DNA from: Moniliophthora roreri
Lineage: Eukaryota > Basidiomycota > Agaricomycetes > Agaricales > Marasmiaceae
Direction of reading: 5' to 3'
Assembly: GCA_001466705.2 (NCBI GenBank)
Contig: LATX02000001.1
Span: forward strand, 2,108,001-2,172,000
DNA: 64,000 nt
Shown one piece after another: positions 56,481 to 64,000 of this stretch (the first letter of the stretch is position 1; every line of letters begins with the position of its first letter). The notes beneath the pieces were generated by a model that saw nothing but the letters and a program-made list of their open reading frames with translations, made no database searches and had not been told where the DNA came from. The translations under genes were made by a program, and so were the position numbers.

Positions 56481-58758
56481 ATGTCCTCAGAGTCGGAAGC
56501 AGATAATGTACTCTACGTGACGCAGGTGAGCAACTAGTAGCAAAATACGAGCGTTACTTGATTATTCTGTTTTCAACCCGCTAGGTTTATTTCTGCGGTA
56601 TGTTCTAGTGTTTGCTGCTCATGAACCGTAATTGATCACTTCATCATCTAGCCATGTGTACGTCTTACCCCGTTTTTGCCTCGTTTCTTCATCGTTGATC
56701 ACTCGTGGACACCATAGACGCCGTCGTCGTCTGGGATTGGCTGGTCAGTTTGCCTAGGGAATGGCGTTTCGTGAGTTATCTCCATATTGTCTCTGTACGC
56801 GTGTTATCTAAGTCTTTCAAGATCTGGAAGACACATTGGACGCCAGTCAAGGCTGCATATCTTTTCTGCCGGCAAGTCGTTCTTTGACATCGATCCAATC
56901 GCGCCTCCTAAATGCATTCGCAGTTATTGGGTCATCGCCGTGGTCCCTTACCTCCTGTATTGCTTCGTCGTCGACCATTCTAGGGAAACATGCGAAAGGA
57001 TATACAGGGTACGTCGTCTGCCATATGAATGCTACCACTCTCGATGACCCCTTTCCTCAATAGTATCCTGTCGCACTCGCCATGTGGAACCAAGTTGGCT
57101 CTGAATGTACGTCTGAGCTTGGCATCGCCTGCAAATTCTCGATAACACGCATATATGCAGCGGTCCTCCTAATTCGCACCTATGCCTTCTTTAACAGAAA
57201 CGTTTACGTTCTCTGGGGTCTCATAGCCGCAATCAGTGGTGTCGTCGCGTATCAGATATACGTCGACGCTACTCAAATGCTGCGTGCGTGTTTTAAGCTC
57301 TTCGACGGCTCAGCACTCACCTCCACTTAGTCTTGCCGTTTTTCAAGCCACCATATGTGAGTCGTCCTCACACTCAGCTCATTGCTGTACTGATCTCCTG
57401 ACAGGATAAGGGACCCTGCTTTCCTATGTCAAAACCGCACGCGGCCCATCTCCTCGGTGAGTCGGAATTTTAAACCAAGGTGCTAACAGTAACTGACACG
57501 CATTTTCTAGGCTTCTTCGTGCGTCCTTAACTTCACCTTCTCCAAGGCTCCGTCTAACTCAGCCTCGGTCATTCTACAGATTGCTCCACTCCTTTTCGAC
57601 ACAATCGTTACGTTCATGACTATCATCAAAGCCTTTGCAATTCGTAGATGCAACGGTGGTCCCAACAGCAGACTCATTCAGACCTTCTTACGTGAAGGTA
57701 CTTTTTATTCCTTTCTCCTTTGGCCGTCTGTTCATGGATGCGGCTTGCAGGTGTTTTTTACTACATCATGATTTCTATCGCCAACTTGATCAATGGGATC
57801 TTCTACCTCCAGTGAGTTTATGCACCGTGTCATTTTTCGCGACCTAAATTTCTATGCAGACCTCGTCAAGTAATCTCAGCAATCAACATTCCTCTCAGTG
57901 TCATGATGGCCCCTGTACTCGCCTGCCGGCTCGTAAGTCCAACAAGTGAATGCCATCACCCCATTAATCTAATCTGTTCGTAGATTCTCGATCTCCGAGA
58001 GCGTGGTTCTGAAACCGTCTCCCACTCAGAGGGAACTGGCATCGCTGCCTTCACGACCAAGTCCGGCACTCGGCACCAGTGTTCGCCATTCACTCCTCCT
58101 CACCCTCGTTCAAAGTCAGTTGGTTTTGGTTACGGCAACCGCCACACTCGGGCTTTTGATTCGAACATTGTGCTCAGCACTGTTGGAAGTGTCGCTGTAG
58201 ATCCCTTGGACATCAGCATAGAGCAGGACGTTTCTGATTTTGACAACTCGGGTTTGGGCTTTGGATTGGCGGATCTTGGCAGCTTGAGCACTGCTATCGG
58301 TGGTGACGATGGCGAGCCCATTCCTGGCACAGAACGCTGCAGCAGCAAAGCTTCTGCTGGAGACAGCGACAGTGATCTCGATACGCCTTCCAGCCGAAGC
58401 CCCGGTCCTGGTTTCAGGACGTTGGAGATGGGCTTCCGCCCTGGCAGAGTCCCCAGCCTCTCCGAACGTGGCGTTAGTGGCATTCGAGTTGACGTAGAGA
58501 AGGCTACCGCCACCATGTAGGTTGACCCTACCCAACTGGCACATTCGTTTGTTCACGCTTCGTTTTCCCGCGCTGTCGTACCTTCGCTTTCGATTCGGAA
58601 TGGCTGCATATCAAAAGACAAACTAATAACTCGATTTCAGTATAGGAGTGGACCTTGAAACTGTCACCGGTTCCATCCGTTACGTTCAGCCACTCGACCT
58701 CGTTGTTTCCTGTGATGAAGTCGTGCCTTCCTTGGACACGTTTCAACGGCTCACTTGA
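56481..58758 (+). CDS. DUF6533-type seven-span membrane protein
   Basis: MSSESEADNVLYVTQVYFC starts the gene, followed by tiny exons. VVVWDWLVSLPREWRFIWKT is the conserved DUF6533 segment (WDWLL.FP.EV..IW). YWVIAVVPYLLYCFVVDHS and SECILLIRTYAFFNRN with VLWGLIAAISGVVAYQIYV are further membrane helices, matching the basidiomycete family of seven-helix proteins. The C-terminal third is a cytoplasmic Ser/Gly/Asp-rich tail (TVGSVAVDPLDISIEQD, SGIRVDVEKATAT). The coding end is uncertain. If the GTAGGT at 58518 is a donor, splicing to 58641 extends the protein to the TGA at 58756; if not, translation stops at the TAG at 58518. Function unknown; a receptor role is often speculated and is not shown. 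Confidence 0.72.
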
Positions 58759-59284
58759 TTACCTTTTTTTTTTCTGTTAATACCCGTCACGCGTTCCCCA
58801 GCTGTATTTCTATGTCAGCGGCCGCTATCTCGGCGCCGCACGTCACATCCACAACCGCCTTTGTGTTCTTGCATATACGAATATGCCATAATACTGGGTT
58901 TCTGTTTTCATTCCGTCGCACGCGCATTTTGCCTTGTTGTTTTCAGTAGCTCTCCCAATACCCAGTTCTCCCAACATCATCATTCCTTCGCAAACTTGAA
59001 ACCCTCATTCAGTGTTTTTCTTGATCCAAACCGTGTAGTGTTACAGTATAATGTCTAGATTGTGGTGATCACATCATGTAAATAAAGTTTTCGTTGGCCT
59101 GAGCTCGAGGTCGCAATTCTACATATTCTCATCGTTGCGACGAAACGCCAGAGTTGCTACAGGACGTCACCGCGACGGAACCAATAAAGACTTTGCTGCA
59201 ACTGAACCGCAGCCATCTCCTTTTCTACCAACGTTCTGTCCCGTCTACATACGACTCTCTTGACGACCTTTGTAACGCCGGTTC
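58759..59284. other. Intergenic, 3' flank of DUF6533 gene
   Basis: About 525 bp with an AATAAAG polyadenylation-like signal near 59080 and the promoter of the F-box gene. No other gene seen. Confidence 0.5.
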
Positions 59285-60106
59285 ATGACTTCCCATCTTC
59301 AAGAGTTCCTGGAAGAAGCACCAGCAGAAATCGTTCTCTATATTTGTGAGTTTTCGTTTTAGTCACTGTGCACTACTGGCTGAACAGAAGGCTTGACAGT
59401 TTCATATCTTGACCTTCCAGACCTCGCTATCCTCTCCCAGCTCTCAGCACGACTGGCCATATTGACCTCAGATCCGGCCTTACACAAGAACCGCCTGCGG
59501 ATCATTGCGCCCTCTCGTGTTCAGCATTCTTTATTTGCTCAAGGTCCGCAAGGTATCTCCCTCAGACCAACGATACTAGATCTGGTGCACCGTGGTGTTG
59601 TCAAAGGACTGGGAATCGAGAGACGCTGGAGAGATGGGTCATATTTCTATTCGCAGCGCGTGCGTTGCATTCCTCTTTCTGTCTTTTTCCCTCTAATTAT
59701 CGTCTAGTCGATCATGTTGTATGAAGCCAGTATCAAACTCTCCAGACGACATGCCGGCCACGTAGTCTCAACTGTCCTCCGCCAACGAACCCAGTCCTCG
59801 AACGACGTCATCTTGAAGACTTTGCACGCAACACACGTTCTACCAGAAGAATGCTCATCTCTCCGTGTGTCAAGGATTCTTCTTCCAGTGATGCGCAAGC
59901 TTCAGTGGTCGTTCCAGCGGGATAAGCTATCCCGGAGCTTCAGAGACGGTACGGTGCACGTATACAGCATGCCTGGCAAGAGCGCCAATTTTGGGAAGTG
60001 GGCGGAGAGTCGGGGAAAGGGGATTGTACAGGATGGCGAAAGGGTGAGACTTGCGTTGTGTCCTGGGGATGTGAGGAAGAAGGTTGGGTTCTATGAGAGC
60101 CTCTAA
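59285..60106 (+). CDS. F-box protein, small
   Basis: MTSHLQEFLEEAPAEIVLYI splices to FSYLDLPDLAILSQLSARLA and ILTSDPALHKNRLRI, together a typical F-box (LP.EI...I.SYLDLPDL..L......L..L..D..L....). The remaining about 170 residues (LFAQGPQGISLRPTILDLVH, GVVKGLGIERRWRDGSYFYS, IMLYEASIKLSRRHAGHVVS) contain no WD40 or LRR. The end is Arg/Lys-rich and regular. Two introns, at 59340-59391 and near 59658-59709. It likely acts as a substrate adaptor in an SCF ubiquitin ligase; the partner is unknown. Confidence 0.72.
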
Positions 60107-60352
60107 TGATAGTATTACGCTGTCCTTTTCTTGCTGCAGACTTGTCGGTTTGGACTTGGACGGTGGACTGCATATATTCATTCATGACGGACTTTTTGAT
60201 CATCTTCCATGTTTGTACGGATCTACTATAACGTGACTTCTGTTGGGTTGGATTGGATACTGGCCTCGCGGAACCGCGTTCTCTTCTGATCCCGATTCTC
60301 CGCCCTTCTCCGCCTTGAGTTTGAAATTTGACCTCCAATCCCTTGGTTACCA

Positions 60353-61493
60353 ATGAACGTCACCACGCAACCCGGTCGATCGGTTCTCCTCGAAGTCTGC
60401 GTCGATTCGGTAGAATCTGCTCTACAGTGAGGCACCTCAATCAGCTTTTCGGACGCCGACCTTGACTACTCTGATAATTTGAATGCAGCGCTGCTCGAGG
60501 CGGGGCCCATAGACTTGAGTTGTGTTCAAATCTAGGACTCGGCGGAGGCACTACGCCTAGCTTGGGCCTCCTGAGGGCGGTTCAAAAGGCTTTATCTGCT
60601 GAAAGTTTCAGCCTTCCAATCATGGTAAATTCTGAGAGATAGATATGGAACAAGAATGATGTTTTAATTTATAGACTATGGTACGACCACGAGTCGGGGA
60701 CTTTCTGTACTCGGAATACGAGATCGACACCATGGTGCAAGATATCGAGGTTTTCAAGGCATCTGGTGCCAAGGGTGTGGTTTTTGGCGTTCTGACAGCT
60801 GAAGGAAGGGTAGACGTGAACTCTACAAAAAGGTGAGCAAGCTACGATATTGATTCCATGGCTAACTTAACTGGTCTTTCCAGACTCGTGGAGGCAAGTT
60901 TGCCACTTGAAGGTGTGTGTTATCGCGATACTGGGATCCACAGAGAGAGAGAGAGATTGACGTCCTCTGATATCAAGTGTGTTTTCATAGAGCTTTTGAT
61001 ATGACAGTCAGTGCAAAAGAAGGTAGTGAGACGACTCGCCACTGTGATAAACGAATATTCAATAATTCCAGCCTTTCGCGATATCATGACCATCGGTTCA
61101 GGAGTGACCCGGATCTTGACTAGGTTCAGTTACTCCCTACAGAGTGACCTTTTAGTGACTCACGGACATTTCAACAGCGGCCAGACGAGCTTAGTCACGG
61201 AAGCTCTTCCGATGGTTAAAGAGCTTATGGACCTCAGGGATGCTTTAGACGGACCGATTATTATGCCAGGCTCTGGAGTTAACGCGCAAACGGCGGAGAA
61301 AATATTGGCAAGTCTATATTCCTCGGGATTGTCGGAGATACACATGAGCGGAGGAGGATGGATCGACAGCAGGATGGCGCATCAACCAGAGGGAATGTGT
61401 ATGGGTGTAAGCGAAGTAAGGGAATGGTGCATATGGAGGACAAGCAATTCTGCGGTCAGGGAGGTTCGACAGAAGTTGGATAGCCTCAGCTGA
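60353..61493 (+). CDS. CutC copper homeostasis family protein
   Basis: TIM-barrel protein of the CutC family. LLEVCVDSVESAL splices to AARGGAHRLELCSNLGLGGG, then TTPSLGLLRAVQKAL. MVRPRVGDFLYSEYEIDTMV (the conserved (M)RPRxGDFxY motif), GAKGVVFGVLTAEGRVDVNS, VCFHRAFDM (assembled with an AG acceptor at 60979), ILTSGQTS and IIMPGSGVNAQTAEKIL all match. The intron with the GAGAGAGAGA run (60910-60978) hides this junction from simple translation. Six introns or so. Bacterial CutC was linked to copper tolerance; the eukaryotic role is poorly defined. The protein ends VREVRQKLDSLS with the TGA at 61491. Confidence 0.85.
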
Positions 61494-61772
61494 GATTATG
61501 GAACATTTTATTTTGACGTCTTGTGTCGGTTTTATTGTGCTGTGGCAGATACAATACTTCAGGATTTTCATCATCCGTTCACCTGAATCCGCAAGAACGC
61601 GTCGACGTACAGAGGCACGTGATGTGATACCAAATTTGGTTGTTTAAGTAAATTATATGTGTGCTGCCTGCAAAACGAAGAGCCAACTACACCGTTCCAC
61701 TTGCCGACATTCTGCCTTTGGATTGGAGGGAATCTATAGAGTTTCCAGAAGGCGAAAAGTCCATAGGACGAC
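61494..61772. other. Intergenic spacer
   Basis: The 279-bp spacer holds the CutC 3' end and the promoter of the bromodomain gene. No gene seen. Confidence 0.5.
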
Positions 61773-63959
61773 ATGGGAAAACGCGAACTTGCAGCATTAG
61801 GTGCTGGCGCAGGAGTCGACGAGGGTAGTTCTCGCGCCAGTAGACGAAAGATATCCCATGGGGGCTCTTCAGACGTCGATATGGCAGATTCTGAGCCAGC
61901 GAGAGATGCGTCGAGCAAGGAGCAAGCTCGAGAGCAAGGATTAAAGTTGTGGCAAACGGTCAAGGACGCAATGCGAGAGTGCGTGTTCACAAGTTTCGCT
62001 TGTTTGTTTTCTTGCTCATTTACACTCATGGTCACCCAAATTATACAGTGGTCGCTCGCTCACAACGCATTTCATGAAACAACCACCTCGACGAACGTAT
62101 CCTGACTACTACGAACTCATACAACATCCTATTGCTCTTGAAGATATCAAGAAAAAGCTAGAATCTAGGACATACCCAGACCTTGAAGCCGTCAGAGCAG
62201 ATTTGGAACTCTGCTTCAACAACGCGAAATCTTACAACGTGAAGGATAGCGAAATCTACTTGGATGCAAAGGAATTGCTAGTGAGTCTCGATTGAGTAGA
62301 GATCCAGTTCATTCTGACAGCTTTTCGCAGAAACTGACGAATAAAGCTTACAACAAGTTGGTACCATCAGAAGATGGCGAGCATAAGCACAAGCCACCAA
62401 GCCTTAGTCGCCTCATCAAGTCCAGATTGCAGAAATTAGTGGCGAAAACTGACGACGAGTAAGCACCTTCACTTATGAAGAGATACTCTTTCTGACAAGT
62501 TGCAGCGGTCGAGTTATCTCTGACATGTTCATGGAACTTCCGTCGCGGAAGGAATGGCCTATCTATTACAAGGAAATAAAGCGGCCTCAGTGCTTTGAGA
62601 ACATCTTCGTGAGTTGTGAATCGGCTCAAGATCTTCTAATCCTCAATCTCGGTTAGAAACGCATCAAACGCAAAGAGTACCAAAGCTCGAGTGAATTTGC
62701 GGTCGATGTTGAGCTGGTGTTCTCCAATGCTCTACATTTCAACCAAGAGCATAGTCAAGTTTGGGAGGACGCAGTAACTCTCCGGGTACTTATTTTCTTC
62801 TCCCATTGCAGAACATATACTTACTGTTCTTATAAAGGATTACTTCCGAACGTTAATGGCTGATATGCCTCCTCCGTTTGACCTACCACAGTATTCCAAG
62901 CCATCCAATAACAAGATAAAGATCAAAATGCCTGCGACGCATCCACCTCCTATAGCCACTGCGGCCACTACGGCCACTATATCGCACTCACAAGTACAGC
63001 CGACTGCCAGTACCTCCACGACTCTTCGTCTTCCTGCAGCCAAGCCAGCTGCTCAGCCACCTGTGAAAACGGAAACCACACCAAAACCATCTCCGGCTTC
63101 TTTACCTTCATTACCCAATACAAACGACATCAACGTTAACAAGACTTCTACTGCAGCAGCACCTTCAACCGCACCAACCGCTACGGCCGCGCCTAAATCA
63201 ACGCCCAAGCCTGTACCTGCTCCAACGCCAGCACCGAAAGCAGCTACACCAGCGCCCGCCTCGATCGCCCCAGCGGCACCCCCAACGCTGACACTAGCAC
63301 CAACGCCTGTCGCACCAATTCAGACATACGCATCGCTAGCCCAGTATGTAGCCAAGCCGTCTCCGACTCCGGCACCAGAACCGGTCGTGAAGCCACCCGC
63401 GGAAGTGCCTGCTATTCTACAGTCCACTTCTAGTTCACCTGCGCCTCCTCCGGCACCTCAGTGTCGGTTGAAATTCGTTAGGATCAAGACAGAACCTCGA
63501 GGACGGCTCATATACCTTGATCAGCGAGATGGGGTGTCAAATTGGGTTATGAGGTTTGACAAGGCAGAGTCGAGTTTGTGTGTGCAGGAAGTTGCGTTTG
63601 TTGATGATCTTGATGGAGACAGTAGCGGCGGTGAAGAAGATGCGGACGAGGAGGTCGATATGGAGGTCGACAGCGGTCCTAAAGCTGTCAAAAAGAAGAG
63701 GGGCCGTGGTCGACCTCCGAAGAATACGCGTGCTGCTGCTGCTGCTGCTAAAGCAACTGCTCCAGTCAAGTCCAGTCCACCACAGAAAAAGAGGGCGGTG
63801 AGAGGTGAGATTCAGGTGAAGATTAACGGGACAGTCGTCGGCGGGAAGGAGGGAGAAAGTGGTCGATGGACGGTCGAGCTTACTACAGGGAGCAATATTC
63901 TTGAAGTCGGTGAAAAGGGAGGTACTGTTTGGAAAGTCTATGCGGAGCGAATCGGATGA
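61773..63959 (+). CDS. Double-bromodomain protein, RSC chromatin-remodelling subunit Rsc4-like
   Basis: MGKRELAALGAGAGVDEGSS is followed by bromodomain 1 (PPRRTYPDYYELIQHPIALE with CFNNAKSYNVKDSEIYLDA, including the acetyl-lysine-binding YN) and bromodomain 2 (MELPSRKEWPIYYKEIKRPQ with VFSNALHFNQEHSQVWEDAV; the Asn is kept). A long Ala/Pro/Thr-rich linker separates these from a C-terminal part with RLKFVRIKTEPRGRL and an AT-hook (KKKRGRGRPPKNTR). Tandem bromodomains at the N-terminus and this layout match yeast Rsc4 or Rsc1/2-type remodeler subunits. It likely reads acetylated histone H3 within a SWI/SNF-type complex. Assignment to Rsc4 rather than another bromodomain subunit is moderate. The final segment (EIQVKINGTVVGGKEGESGR) is unassigned. 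Five introns in the first half. Confidence 0.8.
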
Positions 63960-64000
63960 GAGATTTACATTACTATCAGCTATTCTACTTACTAGTCACC

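Overview
The window looks like gene-dense nuclear DNA of a mushroom-forming basidiomycete (Agaricomycetes). Nearly every gene is cut by short (about 50-60 nt) GT-AG introns. Genes sit roughly every 2 kb on both strands. The families are fungal housekeeping genes mixed with basidiomycete-type ones (a DUF6533 membrane protein, F-box proteins, a PB1/poly-proline protein). There is no sign of prokaryotic, viral or organellar DNA. I found no tRNA, rRNA or CRISPR array.

Layout. 0-10 kb: the 5' end of a secreted rhamnogalacturonan acetylesterase running off the left edge, a GNL1-type circularly permuted GTPase divergent from a SAM methyltransferase, the small-subunit processome WD40 protein Utp17/Nan1 (WDR75) and a Pex11-like protein. 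10-20 kb: an intragenic tandem duplication encoding an 8-helix membrane protein with a duplicated promoter, an F-box/LRR-like protein and a PB1-domain protein. 20-30 kb: a xylose-reductase-type aldo-keto reductase divergent from a ketopantoate reductase, a multi-span membrane protein, and a divergent pair formed by an O-fucosyltransferase-like protein and a GDP-fucose-type transporter. 30-38 kb: a condensation/alcohol-acetyltransferase-like enzyme, then three genes on the minus strand: two RNase III-like/dsRBD paralogs lacking most catalytic residues, flanking a DUF2156 aminoacyltransferase-like gene. 38-50 kb: nucleoporin POM152, inorganic pyrophosphatase, gamma-tubulin complex component 4, a TBC-domain protein without the usual catalytic fingers, and a small putative membrane protein. 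50-64 kb: a tail-anchored thioredoxin, an unrecognised 582-residue protein, a MITE with TAA target-site duplication, ALG9 mannosyltransferase, a DUF6533 protein, an F-box protein, CutC and an Rsc4-like double-bromodomain protein.

Most genes are unrelated neighbours, as is usual in fungi. The exceptions with apparent functional or historical coherence are the O-fucosyltransferase/GDP-fucose transporter pair sharing a 294-bp promoter, the RNase III-like paralogs around the DUF2156 gene, and the internally duplicated membrane gene. No single locus is an obvious new defence or biosynthetic system. These three are the best candidates for something undescribed. Spliced models were built by eye from conserved motifs and splice consensus, so exon borders are predictions.
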